A stretch of DNA of 14,315 nt from Desulfarculales bacterium UBA702 (GCA_002298165.1 DBMI01000085.1:1-14315), one strand, 5' to 3'; counted from the stretch's first letter, positions 1 to 7,523 are shown. A program made the numbers and translations. Notes: generated from the sequence alone by a model not told the origin.

Positions 1-260
1 AGATACTTAGAGTTCGCGCGTCTCCTGAGAAGATGATAAATCAGGCCAAAAGTCAAGTACTTTTTATCACAAAAATTGGGCAACGCCGAGCGCAATAGTC
101 TGAAAGTATTCGACTAATAACATTTCTCAAATCTCGTATCGACAACCACCAGCCACAGTCCCAATGCCCAAAAAGTCCAAAGTCAATATCACACATGGCC
201 CAAAAGGCATAAGGTTTTATTGCCTTGAGGGCGCTGCATGGCTGCACATTATTCCAGGAT

Positions 261-297
261 AATTTAGCCGGCTTATCAAATGGAACCGGGCTAAATT
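261..297. repeat. Inverted repeat, 9-bp arms
   Basis: AATTTAGCC (261-269) is repeated in inverse as GGCTAAATT (289-297). Two further G-C pairs (270-271 with 286-287) form if one base at 288 bulges out. The loop is about 14 bases. There is no T-run on either side, so it is not a textbook terminator. It could be the end of an upstream transcript, an operator for the gene that starts at 480, or a leader RNA structure. Confidence 0.5.
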
Positions 298-467
298 CAT
301 GCTAAACTTTGCACAAGCAGTCCGGATGCGGCTTTATGCCCAACCCGGCATTTTCCAGACGAGGATTTTGATAAAATAGGGAATTTTACTACCCAAATAG
401 CCGGTGTAGTGATAAGAATTATTCCGTAATTTTGAACTGCACATTCACCTATACAAATTCGAGCTCC

Positions 468-472
468 GGAGG
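468..472 (+). promoter_or_regulatory. Ribosome binding site fixing the ATG start at 480
   Basis: GGAGG lies 7 bases upstream of the ATG at 480. An in-frame TTG at 432 would give a longer protein but has no comparable site. The 16 residues it would add (rich in Thr and Ser) do not belong to the CBS fold, whereas the ATG begins directly with the conserved CBS start (MLVKNWMSKDVVTI). Confidence 0.85.
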
Positions 473-479
473 AACAGGG

Positions 480-1172
480 ATGCTGGTCAAGAACTGGATG
501 AGCAAAGACGTAGTGACGATTGATGAAGAAGACTCCATGCAGCTGGCAATGTCACTCATGAAGGAGCACAACATAAGGATGCTTCCGGTACTGAGCCTGG
601 GAAGGCTCGTCGGAATCCTTTCCGATACCGATCTAAAACGGGCTTCGGCGTCCGATGCAACCGTGCTCGACATGCACGAACTCCTCTACCTGATAAACAA
701 AATCAAAGTGCATGAAATCATGACCAAGAACCCGGTCACCGTTCCCGATGACTACACCGTTGAAGAAGCGGCACAGGTCATGATGGAAAAAAATATTTCG
801 GGGCTTCCGGTCGTGGATGATTCGGGAAAACTGGTAGGGGTGATTACCAGGCACGATATTTTCATGATCCTGATGAAGTTGAGCGGTCTTGGCAAAAAGG
901 GCGTTCAGCTGGCCTTTCTGATAGACGACAGGTCGGGGTCGATCAAGGAAATCGCGGACGCGATTCGCAGCTACGATGGACGGATCGCAAGCATCCTCAG
1001 CTCCTACGAATACGCCCCCGAGGGCAAGCGCATAATGTATGTCAGGATTTACGAGATCGACCGCTCAAGGCTGCAGGACTTTATACATGATGTGCAAACC
1101 AAGGCGACCCTCATCTATATGGTTGATCACCGGGACAATAAAAGACAAATTTTCCGGGATATCCAGGCTTAA
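480..1172 (+). CDS. CBS-CBS-ACT domain protein (AcuB-like)
   Basis: A 230-residue soluble protein. Two CBS domains form a Bateman module: the first is about residues 1-58 (VKNWMSKDVVTI ... LVGILSDTDL), the second about 76-132 (VHEIMTKNPVTV ... LVGVITRHDI). A C-terminal ACT-like domain follows at about 141-215 (GVQLAFLIDDRSGSIKEIAD). Bateman modules bind adenosine nucleotides, and ACT domains usually sense small metabolites, so this is probably a cytoplasmic ligand sensor with no catalytic activity. The same CBS-CBS-ACT order is seen in AcuB proteins, named after an acetoin-utilisation gene, but no acetoin genes are present here, so I give no symbol and do not infer that pathway. The gene is monocistronic in this window. 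It converges on the msrAB gene, and a perfect hairpin terminator lies between them. Confidence 0.85.
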   Translation: MLVKNWMSKDVVTIDEEDSMQLAMSLMKEHNIRMLPVLSLGRLVGILSDTDLKRASASDATVLDMHELLYLINKIKVHEIMTKNPVTVPDDYTVEEAAQVMMEKNISGLPVVDDSGKLVGVITRHDIFMILMKLSGLGKKGVQLAFLIDDRSGSIKEIADAIRSYDGRIASILSSYEYAPEGKRIMYVRIYEIDRSRLQDFIHDVQTKATLIYMVDHRDNKRQIFRDIQA

Positions 1173-1204
1173 CCAGGCGGGGTCGAGACCGGCATAAAAT
1201 AAAC

Positions 1205-1240
1205 AAAACCCAACACTCCGCGACCGGAGTGTTGGGTTTT
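1205..1240. terminator. Bidirectional Rho-independent terminator
   Basis: AAAACCCAACACTCCG (1205-1220) and CGGAGTGTTGGGTTTT (1225-1240) form a perfect 16-bp stem with the 4-base loop CGAC. The A-run at one foot and the T-run at the other give a U-tract in both directions. It lies between two convergent genes, 32 bases after the stop of the CBS-ACT gene and about 80 bases past the msrAB stop on the opposite strand, so it can end both transcripts. Confidence 0.93.
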
Positions 1241-1323
1241 CTTGTAAAATCCTCTCTCCTTTGGTTCAATTTAATTTAATTCAACCCGCTTCTTTGGCCA
1301 TAAGGCTGGTCCCGCCAAGCGCC

Positions 1324-2451
1324 TCAGCTTGCCTTCCGCTCCGGCTGCGAATCCGAGAAAATGCTCGCATATACCCCGTAGCCTTCCTTTTCCAGATCGT
1401 TCTTGGATATGAATCTCAGCGCAGCCGAGTTCATGCAGTACCGCAGGCCAGAGGGTGGCGGTCCGTCGTTGAAAACATGCCCAAGGTGCGAATCGGCATG
1501 TTTGCTCCTGACCTCCGTTCTTGTCATGAAAAAGCTTCTATCCTTTTTCTCGACAATATTTTCAGGCTCGAGCGGCTTTGTGAAGCTCGGCCATCCCGTT
1601 CCGGAGTCGAATTTGTCCCGCGAGCTGAAAAGAGGCTCGCCTGATACGACATCCACGTAAATCCCTTCTTCTTTGTTATTCCAATATTCGTTCCTGAAGG
1701 CCGGCTCCGTCCCGTTTTCCCGCGTCACTTTGAACTGCAGGGGGGTGAGTTTCTTGCGCAATTCTTCATCACTTGGCCTGGACTTCGAAACCATCTCCAT
1801 CTTCCCTGCCTCACCGCCGCCCCATTCGTGCTTTACGAACTGGTCCCTGCCGGAATTCCAACGGTAGAATCCGTAGCGAACAGGGTTTTTCTCAAAATAG
1901 TCCTGGTGGTAATCCTCGGCGGGATAAAAGCGTGTGAACGCTGTTATTTCAGTTGCGATCGGTTTTTTGAAGTGTCCGGAAGCCCCGAGTTCCCGTTTCG
2001 CCTCCTCGGCGATCCCCTTTTGTTCCTCGTCATGGTAAAAAATAGCGCTTCGGTACTGTGCCCCCCTGTCAACGAACTGCCCGCCGGGATCAGTCGGATC
2101 TATGTGCTTGAAGAAATAGTCCACCAGTTTCCGGTAGCTTATCTTCTCAGGGTCGTAGATGACCTGAACCGCTTCCAGATGTCCGGTGCGCCCGCTCGAT
2201 ACCGCTTCGTAGCTTGGATTTTCGACTTGCCCTCCGGTATAGCCCGAAGTTACTTCAACCACCCCTTCGAGCTTTCTGAAATCGGCCTCGACACACCAGA
2301 AGCACCCTCCCGCGAAAGTGGCCCGTGGCAAGTCGGCCCTGTCCCTGTCCGAAGTAATTTTGCCCTTTTGCTGGTCCGAGTGGGAAGCCATCAAAACGGC
2401 AAGAAAAAACCCGGCAAATATGATTGCGGAAATAAAAATTATTCCTTTCAT
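1324..2451 (-). CDS. msrAB: Exported or membrane-anchored MsrA-MsrB fusion, peptide methionine sulfoxide reductase
   Basis: A 375-residue bifunctional enzyme that reduces both S (MsrA) and R (MsrB) diastereomers of methionine sulfoxide in proteins. Residues 4-21 form a hydrophobic N-terminal segment (signal peptide or membrane anchor, no lipobox), so it should work outside the cytoplasmic membrane. MsrA spans about 43-200 with the catalytic motif GGCFWCVE (Cys50, second Cys53). MsrB spans about 226-352 with SGEPLF, SGTGWPSF, HLGHVF and the catalytic Cys339 in RYCMNSAALRF. Only these three cysteines exist in the whole protein. MsrB lacks the Zn-binding CxxC pairs and has Thr in SGTGWPSF, where many two-cysteine MsrBs have the resolving Cys. 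No DsbD-like or thioredoxin module, as in Neisseria PilB, is fused. The ATG is preceded by AAGGA and GGGGAGA sequences. The next gene upstream on the same strand is the multicopper oxidase, about 290 bases away, so co-transcription is uncertain. Confidence 0.95.
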   Translation of the reverse strand: MKGIIFISAIIFAGFFLAVLMASHSDQQKGKITSDRDRADLPRATFAGGCFWCVEADFRKLEGVVEVTSGYTGGQVENPSYEAVSSGRTGHLEAVQVIYDPEKISYRKLVDYFFKHIDPTDPGGQFVDRGAQYRSAIFYHDEEQKGIAEEAKRELGASGHFKKPIATEITAFTRFYPAEDYHQDYFEKNPVRYGFYRWNSGRDQFVKHEWGGGEAGKMEMVSKSRPSDEELRKKLTPLQFKVTRENGTEPAFRNEYWNNKEEGIYVDVVSGEPLFSSRDKFDSGTGWPSFTKPLEPENIVEKKDRSFFMTRTEVRSKHADSHLGHVFNDGPPPSGLRYCMNSAALRFISKNDLEKEGYGVYASIFSDSQPERKAS

Positions 2452-2740
2452 TTTCCTTTTCTCCCCATATTAATAACCCTGGCTAAGGGTTCTTCACCTG
2501 GAATTGCCAGAGTAGTGTCAGAAGAGTGTACGATGGATTTTAAGTTCGGATCCTAAGCAGCAAAATCATTATAAAAGGTAAATCTTTGGCAGGAATTTAC
2601 AACCGAGAAACCAATAATATTAACTGCTGTTTTGAGGACAATAGAAAGCGCCTACTTAGGTTTGATTGGGCCGAAGAGCGGCGGCGGCCAAACGGCAGCC
2701 CCCGCTCTTGATCTGTAGGTGAAATCGAAGGGTTTGCGGA
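2452..2740. other. Intergenic region upstream of msrAB
   Basis: This stretch separates the oxidase stop from the msrAB start and should hold the msrAB promoter unless the two are co-transcribed. It carries TAATATTAACTG at 2615-2626, an exact 12-base match to the regulatory region at 11276-11287, and a GC-rich hairpin at 2674-2709. No gene is visible. Confidence 0.6.
2674..2709. terminator. GC-rich hairpin downstream of the multicopper oxidase
   Basis: AAGAGCG (2674-2680) pairs with CGCTCTT (2703-2709), and inner GC-rich arms extend the stem with mismatches around a short AAA loop. It lies 30-70 bases beyond the oxidase stop on that strand, where a terminator is expected. There is no following U-tract, so it may be a 3' stabilising hairpin or an attenuating structure instead. 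Confidence 0.4.
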
Positions 2741-4741
2741 TCAGGGCCCAACAATGTAGGGCCGCATCATCTCGTTGTCTTCATGGTCCAGGATATGACA
2801 ATGCCATACATATAGCCCAGGGATATCGAATCTGGCCTTTATGCGGGTGATCTCGCCCGGAAGTGCAATTACCGTATCCTTGGTCCCGGTCTCACCGGCT
2901 TCAGGTCCACGGACAGCACCACCGAAGGGCTGGCGCTCCAGGATTTCAAACTGAACCTGATGCAAATGAATCGGGTGAGCATCCTCGGTGAAATTGTGAA
3001 TCTCCCATATCTCCGTGGCTCCCAGTGCGGGATTCTCGGTTACAGGATTCTCCCAGTCCAGCGGCACTGGATTTCCAGCCGTATCCGTTGTTCCAAGCAA
3101 CCCTTCGACAGGGCCGAAAGGCTCGCAATCAAGAGTAAAGAAATCAGTTCCGCTGCATGGCGTCACTACCCCGCCTCTAAGCAGCCAGGAGCCACTGACC
3201 GGGTCGACCGGTACCCAAACGGTCCCGTGTGGAATTGTCTCCTGCCCCGACGACAGCTCATTGAGGCTCACTTTTCGGATATTGCTCGCATCTCCAAGAG
3301 GGGTGCGTGCGGGCAGAGCGAGATTTGCCGGACTGACGGCGCCCGCCTTGTTCTTCTGAGGACCGACTACCTTAAACTGCATTACCTGTCCCGTGGTGGC
3401 GGCATCGGCGGGATCAAAGGGAGTGCCGCCGAAAGGTGAATCGGGCCCGACGTTCAGCATGGTGATCCTGGTTCCTGGTTTGATTCCGGTAAAGTCCACG
3501 ATAACGTCAGCCCGCTCGGCCGGAGCGATGGTCAGCTGGCTCATCGGCGCGGGAGCGGGCAGAAAGCCGCCGTCGGCACCTATCTGCCAGACTGGTACAT
3601 TCTGGTCGAATTTGATGATCAGGGTGCGCGCATTGGACCCGTTAAGCATCCTCAGGCGATAGCTTGTCGCCTCGACATTATGATAGGGCCAGGTTTTCCC
3701 ATTGACTGTCATAGTGTTCCCAAAAAACTCGGGGTTCCAGATCGGAGGCACATCGGACTGGCCGCCGGTGGCTGGGTCGGGAATGAAGGGAATTTGAAGC
3801 TGAGCTTTGGCCAATCCTTCAAAGAAGGCACGATTATCGGGGAAAAAAAGCGAGCCGTCAGAGTTAAACGACCTGTCCTGGATGAGCAGAGGGATTTCGC
3901 GATTTCGTGAGGGAACGGTTCCAAATGGAAGATCGGAACTGCCTCCGCGAAGCATATAAAAACCTGCCGCACCGGCATATACGTTAAGCCGGGTAATACC
4001 GAGCACGTGATCGTGAAACCAGAGGGTTGCGGCGCGCTGAGTATTGGGATACTGGAATGTAGCTTGGCCCTCGACAACAGGCGCTCCTGCAATTTGCCCG
4101 AAATTAGAACCCCTGGTCGCGAAACCACTTGGAATATTTAGAGCCGCCGGCAAAAACCAGGATTCGGGGAAACCGTCACTCTCCGGCCCCACATGCGCCC
4201 CGTGCAGATGGACCACCATCGGAACAGGCCCGGTATAGGGAGCCTGGCTGCTTCCATCGCAATCGGGACCGGGATGCATGGGATCCAAACAGGCTTTCGC
4301 GGGATTAGCCCAATGCAGTGTCTGATCAACAGCGAACAGAGGGGGAAGAAAGTTGCCTTGGCTATCTTTCAAGTCGTTAATCCACGTCACACAGACCGGA
4401 GTATCGACCTTTGCCTCGACCGTGGGTGCCGGCCAACTGGCTGAACCCTGCTTGGGCCCGTAGCCCCAGACGGTGGTCTTCGGAAACATGGGCGGGAGGA
4501 CCTGCTGCTGGAATTGCTTGAGTGCAATTTCATAATAGTCACTGCCGGCGGCGCAGCCTGCCACTGGTGCAGCAGCCTTTGGCATCTCCCGCGGGATAAA
4601 GAGATTGTCAATAAATTTCGGTATGGTAGTTGGATCAAGCGATCCCCCAGGCACCGGCGCGGCAAGAGCCGGCAAGGCAGATGCAAGAACAAGTAACAAT
4701 ATGAAGACCACAGAGAGGGTAGATATTCCTATCCTTTTCAT
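2741..4741 (-). CDS. Sec-exported multicopper oxidase (CotA / bilirubin oxidase-like)
   Basis: A 666-residue laccase-family oxidase, expected to couple one-electron oxidation of a substrate (phenols, bilirubin-like compounds, Cu(I) or Mn(II)) to reduction of O2 to water. Residues 1-28 are a Sec signal peptide ending ALPALA, so the site of action is the periplasm or outside. All four copper motifs are present: HLHG (His178, His180), WFHDH (His243, His245), HPIHLH (His589, His592, His594) and HCHILDHEDNEMM (His647, Cys648, His649, His653, Met658). Met658 is the predicted axial ligand of the type 1 copper. The C-terminal motifs are close to those of Bacillus CotA. The start was taken as the ATG at 4741 because GGGAG precedes it by 8 bases; a GTG 15 bases further upstream overlaps that site. 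At 666 residues it is longer than CotA (about 510), with extra Gly/Pro-rich loops. The natural substrate cannot be read from sequence. It is on the same strand as msrAB and the DinB-fold gene, with large gaps to both. Confidence 0.93.
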   Translation of the reverse strand: MKRIGISTLSVVFILLLVLASALPALAAPVPGGSLDPTTIPKFIDNLFIPREMPKAAAPVAGCAAGSDYYEIALKQFQQQVLPPMFPKTTVWGYGPKQGSASWPAPTVEAKVDTPVCVTWINDLKDSQGNFLPPLFAVDQTLHWANPAKACLDPMHPGPDCDGSSQAPYTGPVPMVVHLHGAHVGPESDGFPESWFLPAALNIPSGFATRGSNFGQIAGAPVVEGQATFQYPNTQRAATLWFHDHVLGITRLNVYAGAAGFYMLRGGSSDLPFGTVPSRNREIPLLIQDRSFNSDGSLFFPDNRAFFEGLAKAQLQIPFIPDPATGGQSDVPPIWNPEFFGNTMTVNGKTWPYHNVEATSYRLRMLNGSNARTLIIKFDQNVPVWQIGADGGFLPAPAPMSQLTIAPAERADVIVDFTGIKPGTRITMLNVGPDSPFGGTPFDPADAATTGQVMQFKVVGPQKNKAGAVSPANLALPARTPLGDASNIRKVSLNELSSGQETIPHGTVWVPVDPVSGSWLLRGGVVTPCSGTDFFTLDCEPFGPVEGLLGTTDTAGNPVPLDWENPVTENPALGATEIWEIHNFTEDAHPIHLHQVQFEILERQPFGGAVRGPEAGETGTKDTVIALPGEITRIKARFDIPGLYVWHCHILDHEDNEMMRPYIVGP

Positions 4742-4832
4742 CGTTATTTCTCCCACTGACTAGAAGATATCTGAAATGGGGAGTCAGGATTTCACGCCCC
4801 GTTTTGTTCGAAATACTCGATTGGTTAAGCAA

Positions 4833-4861
4833 AAGTTAAAGCGGTGCATTACACCTGACAA
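4833..4861 (-). promoter_or_regulatory. Candidate sigma-70 promoter of the multicopper oxidase
   Basis: Read on the minus strand, TTGTCA (4856-4861) and TAACTT (4833-4838) are separated by exactly 17 bases. The -35 matches the consensus at 5 of 6 positions; the -10 is weak. The spacer contains a short dyad (GGTG ... CACC). Transcription would start about 80-90 bases before the ATG. A weak -10 would suit an activated promoter. Confidence 0.4.
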
Positions 4862-4865
4862 TATC

Positions 4866-4877
4866 TTAAAGAATAGT
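4866..4877 (-). promoter_or_regulatory. Candidate response-regulator box upstream of the oxidase promoter
   Basis: On the minus strand this reads ACTATTCTTTAA. Its two overlapping 10-mers, ACTATTCTTT and TATTCTTTAA, both occur exactly in the tandem-repeat array at 11296-11314 next to the response regulator gene. It sits 4 bases upstream of the candidate -35, a usual place for an OmpR-family activator. The regulatory role is inference. Confidence 0.35.
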
Positions 4878-5062
4878 ACCATCTGCTATTTAACGATTGC
4901 TGTAGATAGTTCATTTTACAATGATTTATCTTCTCGCGTGGAAAGACGAACTTCACCGGCGGTTTTGTTAAAGAGGGACACAGGGGCTTAAATATCCTGG
5001 TAAAATATTGCCGCCAGAACCGGGTTAAACCCATGGGGCACGCAGGATTCCCCCTCACGGAT

Positions 5063-5542
5063 TTAGAGTTCCAAGGCCGCTTTCATGCTGTCCAGATGCT
5101 GTTTTCCGGAATCGAGAACAACAGCTTCGATAAACTTCCAGGCAGGGACATCGGTACCCATTAAGACGAGGTATGCCGAACGGTCCAACTCGGAATCTTC
5201 CAGCCCGGCAACGAAATCTATCATCTCGCGGCCATTATTTCGAAGCACCTCGAGCACCTCGGACCTGGTGCATCCAGCATGTTCCGTGGCGTGCTCATTG
5301 GCCATGGCAGTAATTTGATCGCCAGTCAACTCAGGCAGTTTTTCGCCACGGATTATCATTTTAGCCATGGAGATTGCCTGATAGTGCGCCGCCCCAATAT
5401 GCCGCGCCGTTACTCCCACCGGCCACTGCTCCCAAGAACATATTTTTCTCCATGCCTCATCGTCGCTCTTTTCAACAAACGCGATAACCTCATCGTTGAA
5501 TATTTCGAGGCGCTCGGCCAATTTCTTTGCCCGCCTGTTCAT
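5063..5542 (-). CDS. DinB-like four-helix protein
   Basis: A 159-residue soluble, mostly helical protein that I assign to the DinB/YfiT superfamily from its size, the WPVGVTARHIGAAHY segment (about residues 40-54), which resembles the helix carrying the first metal-binding His of the fold, and the C-terminal QHLDSM (His149). DinB-fold proteins commonly bind a divalent metal through three histidines, and some are thiol-dependent transferases. Here His48 and His149 fit, but the position four residues before His149 is Ser145, where an HxxxH pattern is usual, so the metal site may be incomplete or use His53, His84 or His88. The start ATG has AAGGAG 6 bases upstream. It diverges from the flavoprotein gene across a 153-base gap. 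Function unknown. Confidence 0.75.
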   Translation of the reverse strand: MNRRAKKLAERLEIFNDEVIAFVEKSDDEAWRKICSWEQWPVGVTARHIGAAHYQAISMAKMIIRGEKLPELTGDQITAMANEHATEHAGCTRSEVLEVLRNNGREMIDFVAGLEDSELDRSAYLVLMGTDVPAWKFIEAVVLDSGKQHLDSMKAALEL

Positions 5543-5695
5543 AGTTTTCTCCTTACGGATAATTCGATATGGCTGGTGGCGAATTAGAGAAGCCGGTCAT
5601 ATCGTGGTGATGAATTGTTTTCACACTGCCGACGTAAGGGAAAGTTAACCACCAAAATTCCGCACGGTACAAGGTATTGATAAAGGAGGCCGGGG
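5543..5695. other. Divergent intergenic region
   Basis: The 153-base gap between the start codons of the DinB-fold gene (minus) and the MerA-like gene (plus) must contain promoters in both directions. Apart from the two Shine-Dalgarno sites and a GTTAAC palindrome near 5645, I see no definite element. Confidence 0.5.
5685..5689 (+). promoter_or_regulatory. Ribosome binding site fixing a TTG start
   Basis: AAAGGAGG ends at 5689, 6 bases before the TTG at 5696. The site is close to the ideal anti-16S sequence and supports TTG as the real initiator. The following N-terminal extension (DKYNQILAHNTHPADWINP) resembles that of related MerA-like proteins as I recall them. Confidence 0.8.
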
Positions 5696-7276
5696 TTGAA
5701 TGAAGTGTCGATCAGTGGACTGTCGCCCTTTGACAAATACAACCAGATATTGGCTCACAATACGCACCCTGCAGACTGGATAAATCCCACGCCCAGGGGC
5801 CGCTACAATCTCATCGTCGCAGGTGCCGGTACGGCCGGCCTCGTTGCAGCCTCGGGTGCGGCACAGCTCGGGGCCAGGGTGGCGTTGATCGAAAAGAGCC
5901 TTCTTGGCGGTGACTGCCTCAACTGGGGCTGCGTACCGTCAAAAGCATTAATTCGCTGCGCCCGCGCGGCCCACGATGTGAGGGACCTTGAGCAATTCGG
6001 CCTTCGAGGCACCGGCGAGACGAATGTGGATTTTGCGGCGGTGATGGAGCGGATGCGAAGGCTTAGATCGTTGATCAGTTTTCATGACTCTGCCAAACGC
6101 TTTTCGGATATGGGCGTTGATGTTTTCCTCGGCGAAGCTCGGTTCAGCGGTGAGCAATCGATCCGGGTGGGAGAGGCGGAACTGATTTTCAGCAAAGCGC
6201 TTATCGCAACCGGTGCAAGGCCGGCGGCGCCTAAGATCGACGGCCTTTCGGAGGCCGGGTACCAGACAAACGAAACAGTTTTTTCACTCACTTACCTGCC
6301 GGCTCGGTTTGCCGTTATCGGAGGCGGGCCGCTCGGTTGCGAACTGGCACAGACCTTTCGCCGTCTGGGATCGGAAGTTTTCATCTTCCACAGGCCCGCT
6401 CACCTCCTTGAGCGGGAGGATGAAGACGCCGCAGGGATAATTCAGGAAAGGTTCATCCAGGAGGGAATCCGGCTGCTGCTTCATACATCGCCCAGGAAAG
6501 TTAACAGAACAGGGGGTGGCAAGCAGATATTTTTTGATGGAAGGGCCGGCGGAGAAGAGAGCATCGTAGTTGACGAAATACTGGTCGGAGCAGGCCGCAC
6601 TCCCAATGTGGATGGGCTCGATCTCGAGAATGCAGGGGTCGAATATGACTCCCGAAGCGGTGTCAAGGTCGACGACCATCTTCGAACCACGAACCCGAGA
6701 ATTTATGCCGCAGGAGATGTCTGCATTCCCTACAAGTTCACCCATACCGCCGAGGCAACGGCGAAGATCGCGCTCAAGAATTCACTATTCAATGGGCGCG
6801 CCAGATTAAGCGACCTGGTTATTCCCCGGGTAACTTACACCGACCCGGAAATAGCGCACGTCGGGATGAGCGAGCGCGACGCCAAAGCAAAAGGAATCCC
6901 CATTGATACTTTCCTGAAGCCGCTGGCCCAGGTGGACAGGGCTGTGCTGGACGGGGAGACCGAGGGTTTCGCGAAAATTCTCGTAAAGCGCGGGACCGGC
7001 AGCATAGTCGGTGCAACTATAGTCTCCCGCCACGCCGGAGAAATGATAACCGAAGTTACGCTGGCAATTGGCAGGAGACTCGGTCTAAGTACGCTATCCA
7101 ACACCATACATCCCTACCCCACCCAGGCCGAGGCAATAAAAGGCGCAGCCGACCTCTACAACCGCAGCCGCATTGTTCCCCTGCTCCGAAAAATACTCTC
7201 TTTATGGATGGCTATCAGGCGCTGTGGAGCCGTTTGCGCGCTTGGGGATTTTATGAACCGGGCTAAGAGGCTCTAA
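5696..7276 (+). CDS. MerA-like FAD/NAD(P) disulfide oxidoreductase
   Basis: A 526-residue class I pyridine nucleotide-disulfide oxidoreductase (mercuric reductase, lipoamide dehydrogenase and glutathione reductase group). The FAD-binding AGAGTAGL is at about 42-49, the redox-active disulfide Cys74-x4-Cys79 in GGDCLNWGCVPSK, the second Rossmann motif GGGPLG at 209-214, a second FAD motif YAAGDV at 337-342, and the dimer-interface HPYPTQAE (His472, Glu479), the expected acid-base pair. It lacks the N-terminal heavy-metal-binding domain and the vicinal C-terminal Cys-Cys of true MerA. Instead it has Cys510 and Cys514 in a basic, hydrophobic tail (residues 490-526), which might contact the membrane. 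Genuine mercury reduction is therefore doubtful; the physiological disulfide or quinone substrate is unknown. In many bacteria this MerA-like type is found beside TVP38/TMEM64 membrane proteins, and such a gene follows here at 7864. Cytosolic or peripheral membrane location is expected. Confidence 0.9.
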   Translation: MNEVSISGLSPFDKYNQILAHNTHPADWINPTPRGRYNLIVAGAGTAGLVAASGAAQLGARVALIEKSLLGGDCLNWGCVPSKALIRCARAAHDVRDLEQFGLRGTGETNVDFAAVMERMRRLRSLISFHDSAKRFSDMGVDVFLGEARFSGEQSIRVGEAELIFSKALIATGARPAAPKIDGLSEAGYQTNETVFSLTYLPARFAVIGGGPLGCELAQTFRRLGSEVFIFHRPAHLLEREDEDAAGIIQERFIQEGIRLLLHTSPRKVNRTGGGKQIFFDGRAGGEESIVVDEILVGAGRTPNVDGLDLENAGVEYDSRSGVKVDDHLRTTNPRIYAAGDVCIPYKFTHTAEATAKIALKNSLFNGRARLSDLVIPRVTYTDPEIAHVGMSERDAKAKGIPIDTFLKPLAQVDRAVLDGETEGFAKILVKRGTGSIVGATIVSRHAGEMITEVTLAIGRRLGLSTLSNTIHPYPTQAEAIKGAADLYNRSRIVPLLRKILSLWMAIRRCGAVCALGDFMNRAKRL

Positions 7277-7523
7277 AATTACGCCAACGTTTGCGGCAAT
7301 CCTATAAAGGACTATGTATAGCAATTTGGGGCTTCTAAAAGCTTCCTGGAAGGCCTATCCGGGTGCATTCAAGATGATATTGGGCTGCGATTTTTCTACT
7401 GCCCGACCCCGGTTTTGTAAGTTCCCGTGGAAATAAAAGGCAAGAAGGCATAAAAAAGAGGGTAGACTGGATAAAAACCCATAGGCGTCAACGGCAGAAT
7501 CTGGTTATGGCACAGTCTTCCAA

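Larger units (their letters stand above)
1..479. other. Non-coding leader upstream of the CBS-ACT gene
   Basis: No convincing gene is visible here. Short open frames exist, but none has a ribosome binding site or recognisable protein features. The stretch is AT-rich compared with the genes and contains one clear inverted repeat at 261-297. It ends with the strong Shine-Dalgarno site of the following gene. It probably holds the promoter of that gene, but I could not identify a persuasive -35/-10 pair. Confidence 0.6.
4742..5062. other. Intergenic region with the multicopper oxidase promoter
   Basis: A 321-base AT-rich gap with no convincing gene. It contains a candidate sigma-70 promoter for the oxidase (4833-4861) and, directly upstream of that on the minus strand, a box shared with the response-regulator intergenic region (4866-4877). 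Confidence 0.55.

Noticed and set aside
53..247. 64-codon minus-strand open frame in the leader
   Set aside because: GTG start, no Shine-Dalgarno site, biased Trp/Cys/His composition and no recognisable motif; likely chance.
417..432. AATTATTC..TAA similarity to the regulator repeats upstream of the CBS-ACT gene
   Set aside because: Only 8 contiguous bases match in AT-rich sequence; too weak to claim as a site.
1828..2556. Long open frame (242 codons) antisense to msrAB
   Set aside because: It overlaps the clearly real msrAB gene and shows no protein family features; a shadow of codon bias on the opposite strand.
5696..7276. Calling the flavoenzyme a true mercuric reductase in a mer operon
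   Set aside because: No heavy-metal-binding domain, no vicinal C-terminal cysteines, and no merR, merT or merP nearby.
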